NCBI GenBank assembly: GCA_019454915.1
Contig: JACFNM010000244.1
Span: 1 to 6,285, forward strand
Length of the DNA stretch: 6,285 bases
From: Chitinophagaceae bacterium
GTDB taxonomy: Bacteria > Bacteroidota > Bacteroidia > Chitinophagales > Chitinophagaceae
Reading direction: 5' to 3'
Shown here: positions 1 through 6,285 of the stretch, piece by piece
Position numbering within the stretch: the stretch's first letter is position 1
Layout: each line of letters opens with the position of its first letter
Translations under genes and position numbers: made by a program
The notes under the pieces: model-generated
What the model saw: the letters and a program-made list of their open reading frames with translations, nothing else
Databases searched by the model: none
Told to the model about the DNA's origin: nothing

Positions 1-2
1 AA

Positions 3-1271
3 TACGATCCGATTTCTCAAAAAGAGTATTTCGAGCTTTCTGCATTCTTCAACAGTATCAATGAAGTTGGATTAGAATCTACGGTAGGCGGACACGAGAC
101 TTTTGCGAAGAATCCCCGTATGGATATTACCCAGGAAGATCTGAAAGGAGTTCTGAGTTTTATCACCAGTTCAGATACCGTCGGACTACAGGTTTCTGTA
201 ATGAAGGATTTGGATACAGCAAGAAAAACCTATGTACTCACACGAGGAGAATATGATCAACACGCAGAAGAGGTTCATCCGGGTACTCCTGCCGCGATTT
301 TACCTTTCTCACCTGACCTGCCGGCGAATCGTCTGGGATTGGCCAAATGGCTGTTTGATACCAAAAACCCATTAACCGCCCGGGTATTCGTGAACCGGAT
401 ATGGCAGGAAGTTTTCGGGAGGGGTATTGTCAAATCTGCGAACGACTTTGGCATGCAGGGTGATCTGCCTACCAATCCGGAATTGCTCGACTGGTTAGCG
501 GTGGATTTTAGAGAAAATGGTTGGGATATTAAGAGACTGGTGAAACAGATTTACATGTCTGCCACCTACCGTCAATCTTCAGAAATCAGCCCTGAGAAAT
601 TAAAAGCGGACCCTGAGAATATTTATTTGTCTTATGCGCCGCGTGTCCGGTTGAATGCAGAAGGCGTTCGCGACCTGGTATTAGCGAGCAGTGGCTTGTT
701 GGTACCTGTGATAGGCGGGCCGAGCGTGAAGCCCTATCAGCCACCCGGATTGTGGGAGATGGCCACTTCGGGGAGAGGAATGCTCTCTACCTATAAACAG
801 GATCACGGAGATAAATTATACCGCAGGGGAATGTACACCTTCATTAAACGTACTGTACCTCCGCCGTCCATGATCATATTTGACGCAAGTAACCGCGATC
901 AGTGTGAAGTAAGAAGATTAAGAACCAATACACCTTTACAGGCACTGATTATGATGAATGATCCCACCGTGTTGGAATCATCGGTAGCATTGGCTGATTT
1001 ACTCGTACAAAAAAATGACAGCAAAGAAGCTGCCGTGACGGAAGCTTTTTTAAGGATCATTAATCGCCATCCCCAAAAACAGGAAGTAGATATTTTGTTG
1101 TCTTATCTGAATGAACAAGAGTCGGTGTTTGAGGCAGATCCGGCGACAGTTGAGAAAGTAGTTAAGGTGGGAGAATATAAATTAAAAACGTCTCCCGGCC
1201 CGGAGATAGCAGCTTTTGCACGAATGGTACAGGTAATATATAACATGGATGAAGCCATCACAAAAACATAA
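3..1271 (+). CDS. DUF1549/DUF1553 (PSCyt2/PSD1) protein, 5'-truncated
   Basis: The reading frame is already open at the left edge (first complete codon at nt 3), so this is the last 422 residues of a longer protein. The internal ATG at 120 is not the start, because the codons before it encode YDPISQKEYFELSAFFN, the conserved end of the DUF1549 (PSCyt2) domain. A linker with TYVLTRGEYDQ follows, then DUF1553 (PSD1). Its hallmarks are visible at window-protein residues about 108-320: NRLGLAKWLF, FVNRIWQEVFGRG, NDFGMQGDLPTNPELLDWLA, KRTVPPPSMIIFDASNRDQC and RRLRTNTPLQALIMMNDP. The end, with MVQVIYNMDEAITKT, is typical of the family. Full-length relatives usually carry a signal peptide and a PSCyt1 haem domain further upstream, outside this window. 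They are exported, and their catalytic role is to my knowledge undetermined. The DUF1501 gene follows after 6 nt, the usual partner and order. Family identity is near certain; function is unknown. Confidence 0.95.
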   Translation, partial: YDPISQKEYFELSAFFNSINEVGLESTVGGHETFAKNPRMDITQEDLKGVLSFITSSDTVGLQVSVMKDLDTARKTYVLTRGEYDQHAEEVHPGTPAAILPFSPDLPANRLGLAKWLFDTKNPLTARVFVNRIWQEVFGRGIVKSANDFGMQGDLPTNPELLDWLAVDFRENGWDIKRLVKQIYMSATYRQSSEISPEKLKADPENIYLSYAPRVRLNAEGVRDLVLASSGLLVPVIGGPSVKPYQPPGLWEMATSGRGMLSTYKQDHGDKLYRRGMYTFIKRTVPPPSMIIFDASNRDQCEVRRLRTNTPLQALIMMNDPTVLESSVALADLLVQKNDSKEAAVTEAFLRIINRHPQKQEVDILLSYLNEQESVFEADPATVEKVVKVGEYKLKTSPGPEIAAFARMVQVIYNMDEAITKT

Positions 1272-1277
1272 TGCAGG

Positions 1278-2732
1278 ATGAACAAAGAGTTATTGAATTA
1301 TGGTCTGAATATCAACCGTCGCAAATTCCTGTCGCGTATGAGTATCGGACTGGGAAGTGCTGCACTCGGATCCTTATTGATACCCGGTCTGTTTGACAAC
1401 ACCGGCGAAGATGAAGCCGGATTTATTCCGGGAGTCCCTCATTTTGCGCCAAAGGCCAAGCGGGTGATTTATCTTTTTCAGAATGGCGCTCCTTCACAAT
1501 TAGAGAGTTTTGATTACAAGCCCACGCTGAATAAGCTGATGGGTCAGGATTTGCCTGAATCCATTCGTCAGGGGCAACGCTTAACCGGCATGACTTCCGG
1601 CCAGAAGTCTTTTCCACTGGTAGGTTCTTATTATAAGTTTAATCAGTATGGGCAATCGGGCGCATGGATTAGTGAGATATTTCCGCATATAGCGAAGATA
1701 GCAGACGATATTTGTATCATTCGCTCTATGCATACGGAGGCGATCAACCACGACCCGGCGCTGACGTTTTTCCAGACAGGAGCACAGCAGGGTAATCGGC
1801 CGAGTATGGGTGCATGGGTGAGTTATGGACTAGGGACGGAGAATAAAAACCTGCCGGCATTCTGTGTGTTGCTGTCGCGCGGAAAAGGGAATGGTCAGGG
1901 CGTATATTCTAAATTATGGTCGAACGGATTTTTAGATTCTATCCACCAGGGAGTACAGTTTAGTAGTGGTGAGAACCCTATTCTTTATTTACAGGATCCC
2001 GATGGAATGGACAGAACAGCGAGAAGGAAGATGCTGGATAAGGTGGCTGAGTTAAATGAACTTCAATTAAAAGAATTCGGAGACCCGGAAATTGCCGCCA
2101 AAATTCAGCAATACGAAATGGCTTATCGCATGCAGACCGCCGTTCCGGAGATCATGGACGTTTCCAAAGAGCCGGACGATATTGTGAAGTTATATGGTTC
2201 AGATTGCCTCATTCCCGGCACCTATGCGGCTAATTGCCTTTTGGCGAGAAAACTATCAGAGAACGGAGTACGGTTTGTGCAATTATATCATCAGGGGTGG
2301 GATCAACATGGTAATTTACCCAATGAGATGCGCGGCCAGGCAAAGGACGTGGATCAGGCTTCAGCTGCGTTGATTACCGATCTCAAACAGAGAGGATTAT
2401 TAGACGAGACCCTGGTAATATGGGGAGGAGAATTTGGAAGAACAAATTACTGCCAGGGAGCGATGAGTGAGGAAAACTACGGCCGCGATCATCATCCGCG
2501 CAGCTTCAGTATCTGGATGGCAGGCGGTGGAATTAAACCCGGGATGGTGTATGGTGAAACGGATGAGTTTGGCTACAATATTGTGAAGAACCCGGTGCAT
2601 ATCAATGACTTTCATGCAACTGTATTGAATCAATTAGGATTCAATCATGAAAAACTGACCTACCGCTTCCAGGGAAGAAGATACCGGCTCACCGATGTTG
2701 CGGGAACAGTAGTAAAAGATATACTCGCATAA
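1278..2732 (+). CDS. DUF1501 family protein with twin-arginine leader
   Basis: This is a complete 484-residue protein of the usual size for DUF1501, a family placed in the alkaline-phosphatase/sulfatase-like superfamily. The N-terminus has a twin-arginine motif, NRRKFLSR (residues 13-20), and a hydrophobic stretch (about 22-37), suggesting Tat export in a folded, possibly metal-loaded state. Family signatures in order are FQNGAPSQLESFDYKP (67-82), MHTEAINHDPALTFFQTG (151-168), RPSMGAWVSYGLG (174-186), RFVQLYHQGWDQHGN (332-346), WGGEFGRT (382-389), GRDHHP (402-407) and VHINDFHATVLNQLG (440-454). The Asp, His and Glu residues in these blocks are the likely metal ligands by analogy with the superfamily; the substrate is unknown. 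The ATG lies 6 nt after the DUF1553 stop with only a weak purine stretch (GCAGG) before it, so translational coupling is likely. No frameshift or missing block is visible. Confidence 0.96.
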   Translation: MNKELLNYGLNINRRKFLSRMSIGLGSAALGSLLIPGLFDNTGEDEAGFIPGVPHFAPKAKRVIYLFQNGAPSQLESFDYKPTLNKLMGQDLPESIRQGQRLTGMTSGQKSFPLVGSYYKFNQYGQSGAWISEIFPHIAKIADDICIIRSMHTEAINHDPALTFFQTGAQQGNRPSMGAWVSYGLGTENKNLPAFCVLLSRGKGNGQGVYSKLWSNGFLDSIHQGVQFSSGENPILYLQDPDGMDRTARRKMLDKVAELNELQLKEFGDPEIAAKIQQYEMAYRMQTAVPEIMDVSKEPDDIVKLYGSDCLIPGTYAANCLLARKLSENGVRFVQLYHQGWDQHGNLPNEMRGQAKDVDQASAALITDLKQRGLLDETLVIWGGEFGRTNYCQGAMSEENYGRDHHPRSFSIWMAGGGIKPGMVYGETDEFGYNIVKNPVHINDFHATVLNQLGFNHEKLTYRFQGRRYRLTDVAGTVVKDILA

Positions 2733-2767
2733 CACACAAATAATCATTTCAATCTATTTATTAACTT

Positions 2768-3793
2768 ATGGACAGGAGAAAATTTTTAAAGAACGCAGGT
2801 TTTGCTGCAGGGGCTATGGCTATCACCAGTGATTTATATGCAGAATCAAAAGGGCCTGTTTACGGGCACAATAATATGCGCTATCGGATGAATGTGAAAT
2901 GGGGAGCGCTGAATCCGGAAAAATTTCCGGTGAATGATTGCCACGAAATGATTCAGGATAAGAAAGGGCGTATTGTTTTATTAACCAACGAAACCAAAAA
3001 TAATATCCTGATCTATAACAAATCGGGAAGACTCAAAGAGAACTGGGGGCATGAATATCCCGGTGCACACGGACTGACCTTACACCGTGCCGGAGGAGAA
3101 GAATATCTTTTCATTACGGATACGGTAAAGCATCAGGTTTATAAAACAACTATTGACGGCAGACTTCTCCTGACGATTGATTATCCGGAGGAAACCGGAG
3201 TATATAAAAACAAAGAAGCTTTTGTTCCTACCGAAACAACCGTGTTGGATAACGGCGATTTTTATATAGCGGATGGTTACGGCGCGCAGTATATTATGCA
3301 CTATGATGAAAGAGGAAAATTGAAAAACTTTTTCGGAGGAAGGGGAGAGACCAAGGCCAACCTGGATAATGCACATGGCATCACCTTAGATACCCGTAAC
3401 GGAGATACTACCTTAACGATTACCGACCGCACAAGAAATTGCTTTAAAAGATTCTCATTGGATGGTAATTTGATAGAAGTCATTGAACTACCGGGGGCCT
3501 GTGTTTGCCGGCCGGTCATTCATGGCGACTATTTATATGCAGCCGTATTACGGTCACCTGATTTGAAAACTCCCGGAAGCGGATTTGTAACCATTTTGGA
3601 TAAAAATAATAAGGTGGTTTCCAATATCGGTGGCACCGAGCCGGTATATAAAGACGGCATCTTACAACCTATGGCCCAGCAGGAGAAAATATTCATTCAT
3701 CCGCATGACGTTTGCGTTGATGATGAAGGCAGTATTTATGTTGCACAATGGGCGTCTAATAAAGTATATCCTTATAAATTTACGAGAGTATAA
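2768..3793 (+). CDS. Six-bladed NHL-type beta-propeller protein with Tat-like leader
   Basis: This is a 341-residue exported protein. MDRRKFLKNAGFAAGAMA is a textbook twin-arginine leader, with possible cleavage after LYA (residue 25). The mature part reads as six NHL-like blades, roughly at residues 57-93, 100-138, 153-190, 202-241, 247-289 and 310-338. Each has a short hydrophobic strand, then a (D/N)xxG turn and an FYIADG- or IYVAQW-type strand. Examples are DNGDFYIADGYG (161-172), AHGITLDTRNGD (202-213) and HPHDVCVDDEGSIYVAQW (311-328). No catalytic family can be assigned with confidence. Peptidylglycine alpha-hydroxyglycine amidating lyase and lactonase-like propellers share this fold, and blade-start histidines (H59, H101, H203, H313) could form a metal or substrate site. 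The gene sits 35 nt after the DUF1501 gene, behind an AT-rich leader without a Shine-Dalgarno motif, as is usual in Bacteroidota. The fold call is firm; the activity is unknown. Confidence 0.88.
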   Translation: MDRRKFLKNAGFAAGAMAITSDLYAESKGPVYGHNNMRYRMNVKWGALNPEKFPVNDCHEMIQDKKGRIVLLTNETKNNILIYNKSGRLKENWGHEYPGAHGLTLHRAGGEEYLFITDTVKHQVYKTTIDGRLLLTIDYPEETGVYKNKEAFVPTETTVLDNGDFYIADGYGAQYIMHYDERGKLKNFFGGRGETKANLDNAHGITLDTRNGDTTLTITDRTRNCFKRFSLDGNLIEVIELPGACVCRPVIHGDYLYAAVLRSPDLKTPGSGFVTILDKNNKVVSNIGGTEPVYKDGILQPMAQQEKIFIHPHDVCVDDEGSIYVAQWASNKVYPYKFTRV

Positions 3794-3869
3794 AATCAAT
3801 CGCCACTTCCCGTTTTCCGAGGAATCAATTTTAAACATTATCAGACTACATGCTTAGAATAAGATAGAT

Positions 3870-3876
3870 AGGTGAT
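3870..3876 (+). promoter_or_regulatory. Strong Shine-Dalgarno-like site for a TTG start
   Basis: AGGTGAT is a seven-base match to the extended Shine-Dalgarno sequence (GGAGGTGAT) and sits six bases before TTG at 3883, the ideal distance. It is the main argument for starting the mosaic cytochrome gene at TTG 3883. The in-frame ATG at 3895 instead has GGAGGA directly against it, too close to work as a normal ribosome binding site. The frame is closed upstream by TAG at 3865-3867. Because Bacteroidota rely little on such sites, the alternative ATG start, which would shorten the protein by only four residues, cannot be excluded. Confidence 0.45.
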
Positions 3877-3882
3877 GGTATA

Positions 3883-5994
3883 TTGTTTGGAGGAATGATA
3901 TTCCTTCTTTTTTTAGTAGTCTTCGAAAGCCTGGTAAAAATTCCATCGTGGGTTGCCGTAGGCGGCAGATTGCATCCTTTGCTTTTGCATTTCCCGATAG
4001 TACTGCTGCTTATTGCATTTTTCATCTCCTGGCTGCCCGCAAAAAATAAGACCTCAGAAGAGTGGCTGGCATTACTCCGACAGGTAGCAGCGCTGTCGGC
4101 CGTGATTACGGCTATTGCAGGTATGCTTTTGTCCCTGGAGGATGACGATGCCGGAAATGTATTGCTGCTTCATAAAATAGGTGGCGTGGTCACTGCATTA
4201 TTAGGTTATCTGTTTTATGCGTACTATGAATTATTGGAAAACCGGCCGGCTGTCAAGAAAGGATTTACCATTGCAGGAGCTTTAGTTATCACCGCCACCG
4301 GCCACTGGGGAGCGACGCTCACACATGGAGAGAATTATGTACTTGAACCTGTTTATAAGTTTAAAAAAGATTTACCACCGCCTGAAAAAGCCATTGTATT
4401 TAGCGATATCATTCAACCCATCCTGAACAGTAAATGTGCTGCATGTCATAATCCATCTAAATTAAAAGGAGAACTGTTACTTACTGATGCGGATGGTGTG
4501 TTAGAGGGAGGAAAATCAGGAGAGCTGTTTAAACCGGGTCAGCCTGAAATGAGTTTACTGATTGAGCGCCTGCACCTTCCGCTGAATGAAAAAAAGCACA
4601 TGCCGCCGGCATCAAAACCCCAACTAACGGATGCGGAAGCTGCGTTGTTGTATGCATGGATTAAATCAGGAGCAGTTATGGATACGCTGTTATTCAGTCT
4701 GCCCGAGCAGGATACCTTTCGCATATTGGCAACAAACTATCTTCAGCCGGAAGGACCTGCAGCACCTGTTTATGATTTTAAGGCAGCCGATGAGAAAAAA
4801 GTCAAAGAACTTAATAATAATTACCGCGTAATCGTGCCTCTTGGAAAAGGATCACCGGCGCTTTCGGTTAATTTGTATGGGCGCAATATTTATACATCAA
4901 AATCGCTGGAAGAGCTGTTGCCGTTGAAACAACAGATAGTAGAGTTAAATCTGGCTCACCTTCCTGTGAAAGATGAGGATATTAAGACGATTAAGCAGTT
5001 TGCTAATCTTGAGAAGCTGAACCTCAACTATACAGAGTTGTCTTCAGCGGGAGTTGAACAACTGACATCACTTTCCAAATTACGCGAGTTGATGTTGTCC
5101 GGAACGCAGGTAACAGCAACATCATTAGAAAAAGTATTAGGTCTTGATAAATTAAAGTCGGTTTATATCTGGGATACACCGGTGGACAGTCTGCAATTAC
5201 AGCCTTTAAAAACCAAATTTTCAAATATCCGGTTTGAAACGGGATTTAAAGACGATGGGGCAGAGATTACGCAGCTCAGTCCTCCGGTTATCAAGGCTAC
5301 CCAGGGTATTTTTCATAATGCAAAGACTATAGAAATCACTCATCCTTTTACCGGCGTTGAAATAAGATATACGCTGGACGGAACCCAGCCCGACAGTGTA
5401 ACGGGAATGATTTATACAGAGCCGATTCCCATCGATAGGTCGGTAACTTTGAAAGCGAGTGCACATAAGTCCGGGTGGTACGGCAGTATGGCTGCCCAGG
5501 CTACCTTCATCAGGCAGGGATTTGTGCCGGATTCGATAGACTATATCACCCAGGCTGATCCTCAATACCACTCTGACGAACCCAGAGTACTGATTGATGG
5601 AGCATTGGGTAGCTTCACCAATATCGCAAACGGGGAATGGCTGGGTTATCAGACAAGAGAAGCAGCTTTTTATTTATTTTTCAATGAGAAGGTTTCACCG
5701 AACGAGGTACTGATTCAGATGATGAAAAATACCGGTGGAGATATATTCCCCGCGGCCAGACTGGAAGTATGGGGAGGATTGAATGAGGGACATTTACAAC
5801 TGCTGGGCAGGAAAAGCAATCCGATCCCTGAAAAATCAGAACCACGAACCTCCTTCCAGGAAGTCATCCCGCTTAGTCGTGCAGAAGTTCAGTGCCTGAA
5901 GATAATTATCTATCCGGTTTCTTCACTTCCTGCATGGAATCGGAGAAAAGGAAACCCCGCATGGATAATGCTGAGTGAAGTGGTCGTGAATTGA
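3883..5994 (+). CDS. Mosaic membrane cytochrome: DUF2231, PSCyt1 haem domain, LRR, chitobiase-C-like and discoidin-like modules
   Basis: This 703-residue protein has five predicted membrane helices (about 2-19, 31-51, 64-85, 94-116, 126-144). They form a DUF2231-type domain with RLHPLLLHFP (29-38), H97 and GHWGATLTHGENYV (140-153). Basic loops (K54/K56, R121/K125/K126) place the N-terminus inside and everything after residue 144 outside. A planctomycete-type cytochrome c domain follows (about 172-264). It has the haem motif CAACH at 185-189 and M240 in KKHMPP as probable distal ligand. Leucine-rich repeats span about 350-430 (VELNLAHL, LEKLNLNYTEL, LRELMLSGTQV). A chitobiase/hexosaminidase C-terminal-like domain covers about 466-543 (EIRYTLDGTQPD, 493-504). 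The last 150 residues, including VLIDGALGSF and YLFFNEKV, resemble a discoidin (F5/8 C) fold, which is less certain. The start is TTG 3883 or ATG 3895. The gene follows the propeller gene after 89 nt. It probably passes electrons between a periplasmic partner and the membrane; substrate and partner are unknown. Confidence 0.93.
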   Translation: MFGGMIFLLFLVVFESLVKIPSWVAVGGRLHPLLLHFPIVLLLIAFFISWLPAKNKTSEEWLALLRQVAALSAVITAIAGMLLSLEDDDAGNVLLLHKIGGVVTALLGYLFYAYYELLENRPAVKKGFTIAGALVITATGHWGATLTHGENYVLEPVYKFKKDLPPPEKAIVFSDIIQPILNSKCAACHNPSKLKGELLLTDADGVLEGGKSGELFKPGQPEMSLLIERLHLPLNEKKHMPPASKPQLTDAEAALLYAWIKSGAVMDTLLFSLPEQDTFRILATNYLQPEGPAAPVYDFKAADEKKVKELNNNYRVIVPLGKGSPALSVNLYGRNIYTSKSLEELLPLKQQIVELNLAHLPVKDEDIKTIKQFANLEKLNLNYTELSSAGVEQLTSLSKLRELMLSGTQVTATSLEKVLGLDKLKSVYIWDTPVDSLQLQPLKTKFSNIRFETGFKDDGAEITQLSPPVIKATQGIFHNAKTIEITHPFTGVEIRYTLDGTQPDSVTGMIYTEPIPIDRSVTLKASAHKSGWYGSMAAQATFIRQGFVPDSIDYITQADPQYHSDEPRVLIDGALGSFTNIANGEWLGYQTREAAFYLFFNEKVSPNEVLIQMMKNTGGDIFPAARLEVWGGLNEGHLQLLGRKSNPIPEKSEPRTSFQEVIPLSRAEVQCLKIIIYPVSSLPAWNRRKGNPAWIMLSEVVVN

Positions 5995-6042
5995 TATATC
6001 ACTTCTAATATACTAACCGCCTGCCGGCTTCCTTCCCGGATG

Positions 6043-6060
6043 AACGTAGAACTACGTTTT
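6043..6060 (+). terminator. Possible weak terminator hairpin after the operon
   Basis: AACGTAG and CTACGTT are perfect seven-base inverted arms around AA, foldable as a six-pair stem with a GAAC loop. They run into TTTT (6057-6060) on the plus strand, 49 nt after the stop of the mosaic cytochrome gene. Position and trailing T-run fit an intrinsic terminator, but the stem has only two G-C pairs and the T-run is short and overlaps the stem, so it would be weak at best. Confidence 0.3.
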
Positions 6061-6078
6061 CTCGAAATTCATTTATCG

Positions 6079-6099
6079 TTTTGCAGTTCAACTGCAAAA
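6079..6099. repeat. Perfect 21-nt palindrome (10-bp arms, 1-nt centre)
   Basis: TTTTGCAGTT and AACTGCAAAA are exact reverse complements separated by one C. As a hairpin this gives an eight-pair stem with a TTCAA loop. T-runs lie before and A-runs after the G-C core on both strands, the reverse of an intrinsic terminator. An operator for a dimeric regulator or a piece of a dispersed palindromic repeat is more plausible. It lies between the two convergent coding regions. Confidence 0.6.
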
Positions 6100-6176
6100 T
6101 TTGGGTTTAGCTTAACCTTTCCGGATAGTCCGAGACGTTACTATATTACAGCGCAGGATAGGAGCAGCTTCAGACA

Positions 6177-6284
6177 TCAGGCTTCCCACTTCACACCTGT
6201 GTATACATCTGCCAGGGGAATAGCCTCATTAATGGTTCTCACATAAAGTGCTTCTTCCGGTGAATTGTATTCTTCCAATTCCCA
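6177..6284 (-). CDS. C-terminal end of an unrecognised minus-strand protein (truncated by window edge)
   Basis: Read on the minus strand, the frame is open from the right edge for 35 codons and ends in TGA (6179-6177). The peptide begins WELEEYNSPEEALYVRT and finishes with PLADVYTGVKWEA. Its balanced composition, rich in Glu, Ala and Val, looks like a real protein end. The plus-strand frame over the same bases is rich in Ser, Phe, Arg and His and looks like an antisense shadow. I do not recognise the family from so short a piece. The gene would be convergent with the cytochrome operon, 182 nt from its end. Its start and most of its length lie outside the window. Confidence 0.5.
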   Translation of the reverse strand, partial: WELEEYNSPEEALYVRTINEAIPLADVYTGVKWEA

Positions 6285-6285
6285 G

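Larger units (their letters stand above)
5995..6176. other. Intergenic stretch between convergent genes
   Basis: This 182-nt stretch holds no convincing gene. It contains the two inverted repeats listed separately, an imperfect direct repeat (CCTTCCCGGAT at 6031-6041 and CCTTTCCGGAT at 6116-6126, ten of eleven bases equal) and a small CGGA-TAG-TCCG dyad at 6122-6132. No tRNA, other RNA gene or promoter was recognised. Confidence 0.6.

Noticed and set aside
120..122. ATG as start of the first gene
   Set aside because: The frame is open back to nt 3 and encodes the conserved YDPISQKEY block of DUF1549, so the true start lies left of the window.
3630..3857. Plus-strand frame overlapping the end of the propeller gene
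   Set aside because: It overlaps the conserved last blade in another frame and has no family features; the gap 3794-3882 shows no gene of its own.
3879..3889. TATATTGTTTG as a Bacteroidota -7 promoter element (TAnnTTTG)
   Set aside because: The TA is at the wrong distance from TTTG and the site overlaps the start codon region; no -33 partner was found.
5221..5571. Minus-strand frame of 116 codons
   Set aside because: It lies wholly antisense to the chitobiase-C-like part of the mosaic cytochrome gene and has no recognisable motif.
5977..6005. GAAGTG/CACTTC inverted repeat across the last stop codon, with TGATATATCA inside
   Set aside because: Only six pairs with a 17-nt loop and no T-run after it; could easily be chance.
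6040..6246. Plus-strand frame of 68 codons after the operon
   Set aside because: Composition is rich in Ser, Phe, Arg and His, it runs through both inverted repeats, and its 3' part is antisense to a more protein-like minus-strand frame.

Overview
The window looks like part of a Bacteroidota chromosome, probably Chitinophagaceae-like. This is an inference from gene families, twin-arginine-type leaders, mostly AT-rich leaders without Shine-Dalgarno sequences, and the mixture of DUF1501/DUF1553 proteins with chitobiase-C-like and discoidin-like modules. The same DUF1553/DUF1501/cytochrome set is very common in Planctomycetes and Verrucomicrobia, so the assignment is not certain.

Layout: four plus-strand genes fill nt 3-5994. 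(1) The 3' part of a large DUF1549/DUF1553 (PSCyt2/PSD1) protein, cut by the left edge, ends at 1271. (2) Six bases later comes a full DUF1501 protein with a twin-arginine leader (1278-2732). (3) After a 35-nt gap comes a six-bladed NHL-type beta-propeller with a twin-arginine leader (2768-3793). (4) After an 89-nt gap comes a 703-residue mosaic membrane protein (3883-5994): a five-helix DUF2231 membrane domain, a planctomycete-type cytochrome c domain (CAACH), leucine-rich repeats, a chitobiase/hexosaminidase C-terminal-like domain and a discoidin-like end. The spacing and shared strand suggest one operon, possibly with a separate signal before gene 4. From 5995 to 6176 there is no convincing gene, but there are two compact inverted repeats inside an imperfect direct repeat. 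At the right edge, 35 codons of a minus-strand gene run in convergently and end at 6177.

How they may work together (inference): all four products appear to act outside the cytoplasm. The DUF1501 protein belongs to the alkaline-phosphatase-like superfamily, the DUF1553 partner usually carries its own cytochrome domain (here it would lie left of the window), the propeller could be a binding or lyase-type protein, and the mosaic protein joins a His-rich membrane domain to a periplasmic haem and carbohydrate-binding-like modules. This suggests a redox-linked system acting on a glycan or other polymer at the envelope. To my knowledge its biochemical function is not established.
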